DNA of 64,000 nt from the NCBI RefSeq assembly GCF_032925565.1, contig NZ_CP136708.1:3472001-3536000 (forward strand), written 5' to 3'. The DNA comes from Alteromonas sp. CI.11.F.A3. GTDB taxonomy: Bacteria; Pseudomonadota; Gammaproteobacteria; Enterobacterales; Alteromonadaceae. The position numbers and the translations under genes are program-made. The notes below the pieces were generated by a model that was not told the origin of the DNA, searched no databases, and worked only from the letters and a program-made list of their open reading frames with translations. Numbering within the stretch: the first letter of the stretch is position 1; every line of letters begins with the position of its first letter. This document shows positions 28,230-37,093 of this stretch, piece by piece.

Positions 28230-29612
28230 TTACTTTTTCGTTTTATCAATAATAAAACGCACGCATAATCCTTTTTCTTTTCGGTTTTGAATCACTAAGT
28301 GGCCATTATGTGCATCGGTAATTTCTCGGCATAGCGCCAACCCTAGTCCACTTCCATTCGCCTTAGTGGAATAAAAAGGAACCAGCGCATTTGTCATTAC
28401 GCTATCCGTCATGCCTTTTCCACTATCGAGTACTTCTATAATAACTTGAGAGGCCGTTTGCTTGATAACGAGCTCCACATTCTGTGGGTTTCCTCCCGAC
28501 TCATGGGCATTTTTAAGCAAGTTAATTAATAGCTGTTCTACTTGGACTGCATCGGCTTTCACCTCGACAGCCTCTGGCATAGTTAACTTGAAATCGCATT
28601 GATTGCTGAGTTGCGCCGTTATTTTATCCCAATCAATCGTTGTCAAAACTGGTGGAGGCAATTTCGCAAACCTTCCATACCCTTGAACAAATTGATTTAA
28701 ATGGGCAATACGCTCTTCAATAGTGTGGAACACCCGCACCAGACGAGTATCACCATTTTGCTGCCCTACAATTTGCCCGCTATGTAACAGGCTGGAAATA
28801 GGCCCTAAGGAATTATTTAGCTCGTGACTAATCACCCTTATTACTTTTTTCCAAACCGACACTTCTTGTCGGTTAAGCTCCCGAGTCATTTGCTTAAGAA
28901 TATACAATCGATGAGTTTGGTTATTGAGCAAGAAGGTTCCGGTAGCCATATGCCACGTTTGAATACCGCTGGCATCCTGAGGCAAGGTGAATAGGCCTTC
29001 TCGGTTTTCTAACAAAACATCTTTCAGCGTGTCTGGTTTATTTTTGAGTAACGTGCCAAGGGTGTAACCCTCTAAGCTTCTGCTACCCATGCTTTTCTCG
29101 CCCAAACTGTTAGCACCTACCCCATTGGCACTATTTGCCTGTAAGTCACTATCCTCCATCTTACTTGTTGGGTGGAAGAACTCGCACGCTTGGCGGTTAC
29201 TCAGTACTACATGCATCTGGTCGTTTACTAATAATAAAACGTCAGGCGAACTATGCAGCACTTTGTCTAGCATTAGCTCTCGTTGATACAACCACTGTTT
29301 TTCTCGGCGAAGGGTTTCTGCGGTATCGTTATAAAGCTGGCATAAGGTTTCAAACTCGTCCCCCGTTTTACAAGCCAGTGTTGATGAAAACTCACCGTCT
29401 TTAAAATTGAGCAAGCCTATTTCAAGGGCATCCAATTGATTAGTTATTTGTGACGTACAGATTTTCACTGCCATTGCGCACAGGCACAAAGATGCGGTAG
29501 CAAGTAGGACTTTTTGAACAACCGACAGGTCGCTTAAATACAACATAGGCGCCATGCCTATTGCCGTAGCGCAAAGCGCTGCTACCAGAAGTTTAGTTTT
29601 AATTAACCTCAC
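28230..29612 (-). CDS. NtrY/NtrB-like sensor histidine kinase
   Basis: Membrane sensor kinase of 460 residues that should phosphorylate the regulator encoded by the overlapping gene upstream. Two transmembrane helices (about 8-25 and 34-50) with almost no periplasmic loop, a HAMP-like linker, a PAS domain (about 120-230), the H-box SHELNNSLGPISS (about 264), the N-box NLLKNAHESGG and the ATP lids DSGKGM and GSGLGLALC. The small loop suggests it senses something in the membrane, perhaps the linked ABC system. The ATG overlaps the regulator stop by 4 nt. Last gene of the operon. Confidence 0.93.
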   Translation of the reverse strand: MRLIKTKLLVAALCATAIGMAPMLYLSDLSVVQKVLLATASLCLCAMAVKICTSQITNQLDALEIGLLNFKDGEFSSTLACKTGDEFETLCQLYNDTAETLRREKQWLYQRELMLDKVLHSSPDVLLLVNDQMHVVLSNRQACEFFHPTSKMEDSDLQANSANGVGANSLGEKSMGSRSLEGYTLGTLLKNKPDTLKDVLLENREGLFTLPQDASGIQTWHMATGTFLLNNQTHRLYILKQMTRELNRQEVSVWKKVIRVISHELNNSLGPISSLLHSGQIVGQQNGDTRLVRVFHTIEERIAHLNQFVQGYGRFAKLPPPVLTTIDWDKITAQLSNQCDFKLTMPEAVEVKADAVQVEQLLINLLKNAHESGGNPQNVELVIKQTASQVIIEVLDSGKGMTDSVMTNALVPFYSTKANGSGLGLALCREITDAHNGHLVIQNRKEKGLCVRFIIDKTKK

Positions 29613-30952
29613 GATTTATAATCAATTCCGTATTTATCTAGTCTGCGGTAAAGGGCTTGCCTTGATAACCCCAAGTACCTTGCGACTTTAGATATTGTGC
29701 CGTTAAATTCTGTAAGCGCCGCCTCTATCTCTAACTTGCTGGGTTCTTTTCCTCCTCTGTCCTCGGTATTCGAATCACCCTTCGCACAGGGTAAACCGAA
29801 GTCTTCAGCATCAAGGGTACCATCTGGGTGCAAAATACTAACTCGTCGACACACATTCTCAAGCTCACGCACATTTCCTGGCCATGCATAGGCTTGCAGC
29901 GCTTGTTGACCCGTTAAGCTAATGTCTCGACCTGGCAGGAAATGCTTTGCTAAAGCCAACACATCATCTCCTCGCTCATTGAGCGGCGGCACATTAATTT
30001 CGATAACATTTAAACGATAAAACAAGTCCTCGCGGAATGCGCCGTTGGCGATATCGCGAGTTAAATCAGAATTGGTAGCCGATATAATTCTTACATCTGT
30101 TTTTTGTGTTTTCACCGAGCCCAGTTTCTCAAATTCACCGGTTTGCAATACACGCAGTAATTTGACTTGGCCCGACAAAGGCAAATTGCCAATTTCATCT
30201 AAAAACAAAGTGCCTTGGTTGGCGGCTTCAAAACGGCCAATTCGCGTTTTATTAGCACTGGTAAACGCCCCTACTTCTGCGCCAAATAGCTCGGCTTCAA
30301 TAAGCTCTTGAGGAAGGGCTCCCGCGTTTACCTTCACAAAGGCAGACTGATTAAGGGGGGATTGAGACTGAATGAGTTCAGCAATCTTTTCCTTTCCGCT
30401 ACCATTAGGTCCAGTAATAAGTACCGGCACATCTGATTTAGCCACCTGCACCGACATATCTACCACCCGCTGCATGGCTGCACTTTCGTACACTAATCCA
30501 ATACTTACTGCTGCCTGGCGAGTATTGTCAAAATTTGCCGCTTGTTGCTTCAACACTTTATTTTGGCTAGCGGCCTGGCCTAGCGCTACTAGGTTTTTAA
30601 TAGTAGTAATCAGCTTGCTGTCATCCCAAGGCTTTGGAATGTAGTCTGCCGCGCCCGCTTTCACTAACTCTACAGCTTGCTCTAACTCCGTCCACGCTGT
30701 AATGAGAATAATGGGTAATAACGGGTTTAGCTCACGAAGTGCGAAGAAGAGATCGCGTCCTTCTTCGCCAGAGGTCGTATCTGCACTAAAATTCATATCT
30801 TGCAGCACTAGCCCGATAGCTTGGTAATTGACTATCTGCAGCGCTGCTTTTGGCGTGGTGGCTGTCACCACATCGTAACCATGAATTTCTAGCAATAATG
30901 ACAACGCCTCTAATACGGCTGCGTTGTCATCAACAATTAACACTTTTGTCAT
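29609..30952 (-). CDS. NtrC-like sigma-54 response regulator (GAFTSA variant)
   Basis: Response regulator of 447 residues: receiver domain (about 1-125, phospho-acceptor Asp52 in LVLQDMNF), AAA+ domain (about 155-370, Walker A GPNGSGKE 181-188, Walker B GTLFLDEIG) and a Fis-type helix-turn-helix at the C-terminus (about 405-445, ISKVARYLGLSRQALYRRL). The loop that contacts sigma-54 reads GAFTSA (228-233) instead of GAFTGA, a change at a normally conserved Gly. It overlaps the kinase gene by 4 nt. The likely targets are the palindromes before its own operon. Confidence 0.93.
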   Translation of the reverse strand: MTKVLIVDDNAAVLEALSLLLEIHGYDVVTATTPKAALQIVNYQAIGLVLQDMNFSADTTSGEEGRDLFFALRELNPLLPIILITAWTELEQAVELVKAGAADYIPKPWDDSKLITTIKNLVALGQAASQNKVLKQQAANFDNTRQAAVSIGLVYESAAMQRVVDMSVQVAKSDVPVLITGPNGSGKEKIAELIQSQSPLNQSAFVKVNAGALPQELIEAELFGAEVGAFTSANKTRIGRFEAANQGTLFLDEIGNLPLSGQVKLLRVLQTGEFEKLGSVKTQKTDVRIISATNSDLTRDIANGAFREDLFYRLNVIEINVPPLNERGDDVLALAKHFLPGRDISLTGQQALQAYAWPGNVRELENVCRRVSILHPDGTLDAEDFGLPCAKGDSNTEDRGGKEPSKLEIEAALTEFNGTISKVARYLGLSRQALYRRLDKYGIDYKS

Positions 30953-30974
30953 GTCTTCACTTCTTCAATACGAC

Positions 30975-32183
30975 TTATATGCTACGGGTAGCAATACTGG
31001 GTGAAATATTAGCGGCTCGCATAGCAGGAAAAATGACGGCAAGTATACTCATTGCAAAAATGAACACGGCGGTACCCACGATGAATTCCGGCTCTAAAGA
31101 TGCAATCGAATAGGATTTCATCATCACATTACCTAGAACCACTGCCGCTATTCCCCCTATCAGTAAGCCCGCTATACATACCATGGTATTTTCGACTAAA
31201 AAATATCTTACGATAGCAGACTTTCTTGCCCCTAATGCGCGCCGAGTACCAATTTGTTTTGTTCGTTTACTAATATTGAACTGGGTTAAGCCAAATATGC
31301 CAAGAGCGGTCACCAGTAAAAGAATAACAACCAGTACTATCAACATACGCATCATGAGCACATCAGTAGCGTCATAGTTTTCTTTGGTTTTATCTAATCC
31401 ATCGACATTAATGATGACCCGTTTATCGTAAATATCCAACATGTTCTGTTCAATATTCGCCATGACGTTAGCTCGTTCAGTTTTATCTGTTCGAACGAGA
31501 ATATGTTGATAACTTTGCACATCCATAAACGGCACAATAGCGGTGGTTTTGTCTCGCATACCATTAGGCCACGGGCTTTTCATTGTTCCCACAATACCGA
31601 TAATTTCAAGGGGCCTATTTTTAAGATAAACCGTCTCGCCCAACGCATTACCATCAGGGAATAAGGCTTTGGCGAGAGCGTGAGAGACAATAATTGTATT
31701 AGGGCCGCTACCGGTGAAGTCATTACCAACTATTACCTCTTCAGGCCTAAAGTTACGCCCTTCAATGAGCTTGATACCGAAGGTATTTAAGCCATGGTCA
31801 TCCATGTAATAGTAAGGCACGTTGATAGATTTAGACTGCTCTGGAGATGGTTTTAAACGCACTGATGATGATGAACCACCGCCTGATAAGGGCACCGCTT
31901 GAATTAAACTGGCGTCGATTACGCCAGGAAGGTTTCTTATCATGGTTTCATCGAGTTCGGCTTGTTGACTGAGAGTGCGGTCTTTTCCAAACGTCATAAC
32001 CGACAAACTAAAGATTTCCTTCTCTGGGAACCCTGTATCTTCGCGAAGATACGAAACATGATCATTAATCATAAATGCGGCATTGCTAACGATCGCCATA
32101 GTGAGCGCTATTTGAAGTAATAAAAGCAAGGCGCCAATTTTAGAGCGGCGTATTGCATTGAAGATTGGTTTAATGTCTAACAT
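30975..32183 (-). CDS. ABC transporter permease, MacB/FtsX type (second)
   Basis: Inner-membrane permease of 402 residues with one N-terminal helix (about 18-40), a large periplasmic MacB_PCD-type domain (about 45-275) and three C-terminal helices of the FtsX domain (about 280-395). It lies 10 nt after the first permease, so the two probably form a heterodimer with the ATPase. MacB-type systems drive mechanical efflux of substrates from the periplasm together with an adaptor; here the adaptor is also encoded. The substrate is unknown. Confidence 0.9.
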   Translation of the reverse strand: MLDIKPIFNAIRRSKIGALLLLLQIALTMAIVSNAAFMINDHVSYLREDTGFPEKEIFSLSVMTFGKDRTLSQQAELDETMIRNLPGVIDASLIQAVPLSGGGSSSSVRLKPSPEQSKSINVPYYYMDDHGLNTFGIKLIEGRNFRPEEVIVGNDFTGSGPNTIIVSHALAKALFPDGNALGETVYLKNRPLEIIGIVGTMKSPWPNGMRDKTTAIVPFMDVQSYQHILVRTDKTERANVMANIEQNMLDIYDKRVIINVDGLDKTKENYDATDVLMMRMLIVLVVILLLVTALGIFGLTQFNISKRTKQIGTRRALGARKSAIVRYFLVENTMVCIAGLLIGGIAAVVLGNVMMKSYSIASLEPEFIVGTAVFIFAMSILAVIFPAMRAANISPSIATRSI

Positions 32184-32193
32184 AGCCTGCTCC

Positions 32194-33507
32194 CTATTGG
32201 CTTTTTAAGTAAATTGCGGGTTGTGTTCTGCACACTAACCAAGCTGGGTACAATCCGGCTAAGAAACTGGCCACAAGTGCAATCAATGGCGCAGCTAGCA
32301 ACATTGAGACATCCATAGTTGCTAAGTCATCGTAATAGCTGTTGGTCACGCGAATTCCCCATAACCCAATTTGCGCAATCACAATACCTAACAAGCCTCC
32401 GGCTAGCCCAATTACTGATACTTCTACGATATGCTGGGCAAATATATGACGCTTGCTGGCGCCTAGCGCCCTTCGGACACCCACCTCTGGCGCCCGCTTT
32501 AAAAACTTCGCCAGTAGTAACCCTAAAATGTTGGACACACACACTAATAGGAACATAAAACTCAACCCCACCAGAATACGGTTATCTTCAGATACCACTG
32601 AGTTGTACTCCAGCCATTCCGTCACGTTTCTAAGCTTGTATTCCAACGCTTCTCGGTTAAATCGCCCTTTTTCTCTTTGATCTTCCATATAGGTCATTAG
32701 GAAATTGGCGAATTGCTGCTTCTCTTCTTCCGTGTTCAGTTGAACCCAAAATTGAAGCCACACGTGCTCTGATTGCATTAAATCTTGATAGTTCTTAAGC
32801 GCCTCATGCTTCCAGCCGTTTAAGTTTCCCCAGGTGGTAACTTCTTCTAACGCACCAATACCGAAAGGAATATAGAGCTGTTCAGAGGAATTAAATGCTC
32901 CATTGTTCACGTCGTAATACTTGACGTGGTGCTCCCAATTCGCTGTGACACCCACAATTCTGTAGCTATTGTTATCAAGGTAAATATGTTGGCCAACCGA
33001 GTCTTTGCCTGCAAATAACCTATTATTTATTTTTTCTGATATCACTACTACGTATTCGTGGGTGTCTTGCGAATTTAAAGACCAAGGTGCCCCATAAATA
33101 AAAGGTCGGTCGAAGATAGTGAAAAACTCTCTATTCACCAATCGGGCGGGCTCCATAGTAGGTTTCACGTCAGGCGAATTAAGGTGCACAGAGAAGCCAC
33201 TTCTAAAGCTCGGCGACTTAGGTACGGGAATATCTGCGTTGTACAGATTCACGGCATCCTGATAAGTCAGTTGATACGGTAGGTTGTCGGATGAATGCCA
33301 CTCATTGCCATCGTCCATAATATTCAACTGCGGATAAAAAATAGCGCCGCTTTTGTGGGGAATGGGGTCCATCGACATCATGTGATAAACCGACAGACTT
33401 GTCATAGTCAGCCCAATGCCAATGGCAATGGCAAAAACCATCAAAAAGCTAATGACGGGCGTGCGTTTAATGCTTCGCCAACTTAAATCGATATAATGGA
33501 GGAACAT
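32194..33507 (-). CDS. ABC transporter permease, MacB/FtsX type (first)
   Basis: Inner-membrane permease of 437 residues with the same plan as its neighbour: an N-terminal helix (about 17-42), a periplasmic domain and a three-helix FtsX core (about 310-435, with VGVRRALGASKRHIFAQ, the typical coupling segment). ATG 33507 is preferred to an upstream in-frame codon at 33537, because AGGAG lies 7 nt before it and the gene then begins 1 nt after the ATPase stop. Low identity to the second permease suggests an asymmetric pair. Confidence 0.9.
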   Translation of the reverse strand: MFLHYIDLSWRSIKRTPVISFLMVFAIAIGIGLTMTSLSVYHMMSMDPIPHKSGAIFYPQLNIMDDGNEWHSSDNLPYQLTYQDAVNLYNADIPVPKSPSFRSGFSVHLNSPDVKPTMEPARLVNREFFTIFDRPFIYGAPWSLNSQDTHEYVVVISEKINNRLFAGKDSVGQHIYLDNNSYRIVGVTANWEHHVKYYDVNNGAFNSSEQLYIPFGIGALEEVTTWGNLNGWKHEALKNYQDLMQSEHVWLQFWVQLNTEEEKQQFANFLMTYMEDQREKGRFNREALEYKLRNVTEWLEYNSVVSEDNRILVGLSFMFLLVCVSNILGLLLAKFLKRAPEVGVRRALGASKRHIFAQHIVEVSVIGLAGGLLGIVIAQIGLWGIRVTNSYYDDLATMDVSMLLAAPLIALVASFLAGLYPAWLVCRTQPAIYLKSQ

Positions 33508-33508
33508 A

Positions 33509-34243
33509 TTATACTCCTGACGCAACAAAGGTTTCATTGTCGCGGGTAGCCGCTACTGTCGGTTTACCTTGATACAACGTAAAGTCGGCTAACTGCCCGT
33601 CTACCACTTGAATATTTCTAGGCGCTCGGCGGGCCAATTCTGCATCATGTGTTACCATCACAATTGTTGCGCCATTTTTGTTTATTTCTTCTAGAAGCTC
33701 CATGACTTGTCGTGCCATAAGGCTGTCCAAATTTCCCGTAGGTTCATCGGCAAGTAAGAAACGAGGCTTGCCCGCAAGAGCTCGTGCGATTGCAACACGC
33801 TGCTGTTGCCCGCCGGATAACTGTTGTGGTAAATGTTTCGCTCGGCTGGCTAGTCCAACTTGCTCTAAACATTGCTCAATTCTAATTTTACGTTCTTTCG
33901 CTGCAATGCCTCGATAACGAAGGGGGACTTCGACATTTTCATATAAGTTCAAATCAGGTATTAAATTAAACCCCTGAAATATATACCCTATTTTTTGGTT
34001 TCTTAAGTCGGCAGTTTCATTGTCAGATAGCCCGCCGATATCGACACCATCTAATGTATATTGGCCGGTGGTAAACGGCTCGAGCAAACCAGCTATGTTC
34101 AGAAACGTTGTTTTCCCAGAACCAGAGGGCCCGGTAACTGCGATGAACTCCCCTTCATTAACGGTTAAGGAAAAATCCCTTAGTGCATGGGTTTGTACGC
34201 TGTTCGTTTGGTATATTTTGCTTACGTTAGTCATGGTTAACAT
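33509..34243 (-). CDS. ABC transporter ATPase, MacB/LolD type
   Basis: Cytoplasmic ATPase of 244 residues with Walker A GPSGSGKTT (about 39-47), Q-loop GYIFQGFNLIP, signature LSGGQQQRVAIARAL (about 141-155), Walker B FLLADEPTGNLD and the H-loop VTHD. The short MacB/LolD style is right for two FtsX-type permeases. The AAGGA site before ATG 34243 supports that start over the second Met. It sits between the adaptor gene (18 nt) and the first permease. Confidence 0.94.
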   Translation of the reverse strand: MLTMTNVSKIYQTNSVQTHALRDFSLTVNEGEFIAVTGPSGSGKTTFLNIAGLLEPFTTGQYTLDGVDIGGLSDNETADLRNQKIGYIFQGFNLIPDLNLYENVEVPLRYRGIAAKERKIRIEQCLEQVGLASRAKHLPQQLSGGQQQRVAIARALAGKPRFLLADEPTGNLDSLMARQVMELLEEINKNGATIVMVTHDAELARRAPRNIQVVDGQLADFTLYQGKPTVAATRDNETFVASGV

Positions 34244-34261
34244 TGCTATTTATCCTTTTTA

Positions 34262-35527
34262 TTAGCGCAGAAGTACTGTAGCCGCTTGATTAAACTGTTC
34301 GTAATTTGAAACTATTATTTTGTCGCCTTCTTGCAGCCCGCTGAGAATTTCCACTTCTCGAATACTGGTCGCACCAACCTGAATGTCGATTCGCTCTGCA
34401 AGGTCGCCGGTAACTAAATAAGCTGTGGTGCCACCGGCTTGAAGGAAGCTCCCACGGTCTACCTTAAGTACATCACTTTTGTTCTCCAACAGTATTCGTG
34501 CTGACACCTGTTGGTTCTGACGAATTGAATGCACGCTATTTTCAGGAAAGCGCACCCTAGCCGTAACTTGTCTATCGACAACTTCTGGGGATATTGAAAC
34601 GAGTGTGCCAGTCACTTTTTGGACACCCACTTTTAACTCAACACTCATCCCTAATCCCAGCTCATTTGCGTAGCTCTCAGCAACGTTGAGTTCAGCTTCA
34701 TAAGCTGTTAAATCTACCAATTTCATTAATGGCTCATTTTTGGCCACAAGTGCGTTCGGCTGAATTAGCACGTTCCCCACCACACCAGACACGCTAGCTC
34801 TAATAGTTAAATCGGCAAGTTGGCGGGTAAGGTCATCAACAACTAAAGCTTGCCTGGCGACCTTCTCTTTCGTGGTCTTAAGCTCAAAAGCTAACGTATC
34901 TGTTGCTAATTCAATTTCGCTAATGGCGTGCTTATAAGTCACTTCTGCCTTGGCTAGATTATCTAGAGCCTCTTCTAAATCTATCTGGCTAATAAGGTGG
35001 TCTTTAATAGACAGCTTTGCTCTTTTTTCTTCTCGCTGAGCAGCGACCAATTCAACGTTGGCAATATCAGCTTGTTTATTTAATAAAAGTGCCTGTCTAC
35101 GTACATCGAGCTCTTGCCTAGCAAGCTCACTTTGCAAACTTGCTAGCGCAGATTGCTCTTGCTTCATAGTATTCTGCAACTCAGGAGAATCGACTATTGC
35201 TACAATATCCCCGTATTCTACCGAATCACCGGGCTTAACTTTTAATAGGACATAGCCTTGCTCAGGGCTATATAGCTGAGGAGCGTTTGAAGCGATTATT
35301 CTGCCTGTTGTGACGATATCCCTAATCAGCTCGCCTTTCGTTACTACACTGAACTTTAGCGAATCACGGCTGCTAGATATTCCAGCGTTGGAGCTGGAAA
35401 AAAGAAAAAAATATCCGAAGACACCCACTATCACGAGTACCGCTAATACCGCTAAGACACCCACCCATTTTTTTGGCGATGGCTGCGTTACAACAACGGT
35501 ATCTTGGTTACTGGTATCCTGAATCAT
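34262..35527 (-). CDS. HlyD/MacA-type periplasmic adaptor
   Basis: Membrane-fusion protein of 421 residues, with one N-terminal helix (about 21-46), a lipoyl half-motif near 85-110, a long alpha-helical coiled coil (about 112-235) and beta-barrel plus membrane-proximal domains to the end. It should link the ABC permeases to an outer-membrane channel, though no TolC-like gene is in the operon. Its ATG overlaps the stop of the 34-aa gene in an ATGA junction, so they are translationally coupled. Confidence 0.92.
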   Translation of the reverse strand: MIQDTSNQDTVVVTQPSPKKWVGVLAVLAVLVIVGVFGYFFLFSSSNAGISSSRDSLKFSVVTKGELIRDIVTTGRIIASNAPQLYSPEQGYVLLKVKPGDSVEYGDIVAIVDSPELQNTMKQEQSALASLQSELARQELDVRRQALLLNKQADIANVELVAAQREEKRAKLSIKDHLISQIDLEEALDNLAKAEVTYKHAISEIELATDTLAFELKTTKEKVARQALVVDDLTRQLADLTIRASVSGVVGNVLIQPNALVAKNEPLMKLVDLTAYEAELNVAESYANELGLGMSVELKVGVQKVTGTLVSISPEVVDRQVTARVRFPENSVHSIRQNQQVSARILLENKSDVLKVDRGSFLQAGGTTAYLVTGDLAERIDIQVGATSIREVEILSGLQEGDKIIVSNYEQFNQAATVLLR

Positions 35528-35628
35528 AAGGCATCCTCATGACTTACGGACTCAAAATTAGCGAGCAACACCACAATGATAAAGATAATAATGGGCAGAC
35601 TGATAAAGTGAAAAAGCAACATGTTCAT
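35524..35628 (-). CDS. 34-aa membrane peptide coupled to the adaptor gene
   Basis: Short frame starting at ATG 35628 and ending in an ATGA overlap with the adaptor start. The product has a hydrophobic helix of about 20 residues (FHFISLPIIIFIIVVLLA) and a polar tail (NFESVSHEDAL). It begins about 20 nt after the predicted transcription start, so it is the first gene of the ABC operon. The ribosome site is weak, which lowers confidence. It may be a leader peptide coupling translation, or a small subunit of the exporter. Confidence 0.55.
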   Translation of the reverse strand: MNMLLFHFISLPIIIFIIVVLLANFESVSHEDAL

Positions 35629-35658
35629 CTAATTTTTGTTGGCGGTATAAACTAGTAC

Positions 35659-35674
35659 TACGAATAACGTGCCA
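35659..35674 (-). promoter_or_regulatory. Sigma-54-type promoter of the ABC operon
   Basis: On the minus strand TGGCACG (35674-35668) is a perfect -24 element. The matching -12 element four bases later reads TCGTA instead of TTGCW, so the key GC is GT. The predicted start, near 35648, is 20 nt before the first gene. A regulator of the NtrC class is encoded in the operon, which supports the reading. Confidence 0.5.
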
Positions 35675-35725
35675 AAAATTAACTACATGATTAGCAATGA
35701 TTTTTTAAAATCTTGAGTAGTTAAT

Positions 35726-35771
35726 GTGTCCGAACGGACACTTTTTATTGTCCGATTTTTTTGGCCGGACG
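35726..35771. promoter_or_regulatory. Upstream activator sites (TGTCCG palindromes)
   Basis: A perfect palindrome GTGTCCG-AA-CGGACAC (35726-35741) lies about 85 nt before the predicted start. A second, looser pair TGTCCG (35749-35754) and CGGACG (35766-35771) lies just beyond. The spacing is normal for enhancer sites of NtrC-like activators, and the regulator of this operon is the obvious candidate. Confidence 0.6.
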
Positions 35772-35896
35772 GGTTTGGAGAATTAGGGGATGGATATCAG
35801 GAAAATCACTGGGTGTTACTTAAAGACTGGTATCAACTTGCCTCAATACCCATTGATGCTAAATAAGATACAAAGATTGGGATAGAGTATTCGGAT

Positions 35897-36844
35897 TTAG
35901 CCGACTAATTGATATCTCTTTCCAGTTTTTCGTTTTACCAGCGACAAGCTTATCTTGCTGGAGAAATTACTCTCTATAGTGCTTACAATTTCAGACCAAT
36001 CTGTTTGTGTTAAACCTGTACGCGATAAAATAGGCTCGCAGTTTTGCGGGATAGCACCTTTGACGTTACTTCTTAGTTGCCTACCTGTTTGATCCACCAG
36101 GTTCAAATAATCCTCTAATCGAAAAGGTAATCCTCTTAATTTACTATTTTGTGAATCACCAATAAATGGAAGTAGCTCTGGGGGTTGTTTATTCACTTTC
36201 GCCTTTGCTATACGACGACTCACACTGGTATACATTGCCTTTTCTGGTGTCTTCGCTTTACCAACTCTAATGGGATTCAAGTCAACATAGGCCATACAAG
36301 CCAATAACGCTGATTCATCTAACAGAGCTTGAGACTTAAATCGTCCTTCCCAAAAACGACCTGTGCATTCGTCTTCCTTGTTTGCTTTCCTAGCAATAAA
36401 CTCATTAAGAAGCCGCATAAACCAACTGATATCGTACAAACGCTTTCTATAAATTTCCACGCAAGAAAATACCGTTTTTATTTGTGCTTCAGAAAGATTA
36501 GGCCTCTGATCTCTATTCATAAATTGACGAGTAAGCAAAGTTCCATTGTGAAGCGTATGCCACCGGCTTAGTACTTCTTCAGGGCTCATTGCAAGCGCAA
36601 GATTCTTATCAATGCGTAATACCGTATGGGTATGATTGCTCATTACTGCATAAGCGCAAACATCGATTGCAAAAACACTGGCGAGCTTAAGCAATCGGTT
36701 CTCTACCCATTGCCTTCTGTGCTCGTAGCTCTTTCCACTGAATCTGTCTTTACCGCATAGGAATGCTCTACGAACACAACGAGAAACGCAATGATAGTAT
36801 GGAGTCTCATCTAAACATATTAGTGACTTACGAGGACGCGGCAT
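35897..36844 (-). mobile_element. RAYT-like Y1 transposase (IS200/TnpA-related)
   Basis: A 315-residue single-domain transposase of the REP-associated tyrosine transposase kind. The N-terminus MPRPRKSLICLDETPYYHCVSRCVRR and the HUH-like motif in VMSNHTHTVLRID are family marks; here the motif is HTH. The conserved GRFWEGRFKSQALLD and AYVDLNPIRVG segments follow. No long terminal inverted repeats of a classical IS are seen; instead palindromes and GTGGGTGTC repeats lie directly upstream of its start, as expected for a domesticated RAYT with REP-like elements. It lies beside the control region of the ABC operon. Confidence 0.88.
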
Positions 36845-36893
36845 GCTTAAGTTTTGGTGTGGGTATTTGATGTTTATAGTGGATTAATCTGCC

Positions 36894-36931
36894 AGAGGAG
36901 AAAACTGAACCTTGGGTTAGTTTTCTCCTCT
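36894..36931. repeat. REP-like palindrome A beside the transposase
   Basis: Perfect 13-bp arms AGAGGAGAAAACT / AGTTTTCTCCTCT enclose a second small stem (AACC-TTG-GGTT), so nearly the whole 38 nt folds into one hairpin with a bulged G. It is 50 nt upstream of the transposase start. Confidence 0.7.
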
Positions 36932-36971
36932 GTTCCGAATCAATTGACTAAGGTGTGCGTTTTATCAAACA

Positions 36972-37002
36972 AACCTTGGACATCCATGATATGTCCAAGG
37001 TT
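36972..37002. repeat. REP-like palindrome B beside the transposase
   Basis: Perfect 12-bp arms AACCTTGGACAT / ATGTCCAAGGTT around a 7-nt loop. It does not resemble a terminator (no T run) and sits between palindrome A and the GTGGGTGTC repeats. Confidence 0.7.
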
Positions 37003-37011
37003 CTTAAAACG

Positions 37012-37073
37012 GTGGGTGTCTATGTTTTAGTAGTGGGTGTCCACAAATCTATCTTTCAGTAGGTGGATGTCCA
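37012..37073 (+). repeat. Three GTGGGTGTC direct repeats
   Basis: Copies at 37012, 37033 and 37063. The second and third agree over a longer unit, GTGGRTGTCCAYAAATCTA, at 17 of 19 positions. The first continues as TATGTTTTAG, which matches the repeat in panE at 17 of 19 positions on the other strand. Confidence 0.65.
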
Positions 37074-37093
37074 TAAATCTAAAGCTCAAAAAC

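Noticed and set aside
34620..35470. Several GTGGGTGTC copies (as GACACCCAC) in the adaptor gene
   Set aside because: These encode Val-Gly-Val in ordinary hydrophobic or beta segments and lack the extended match to the repeat; coincidence of codon use is enough.
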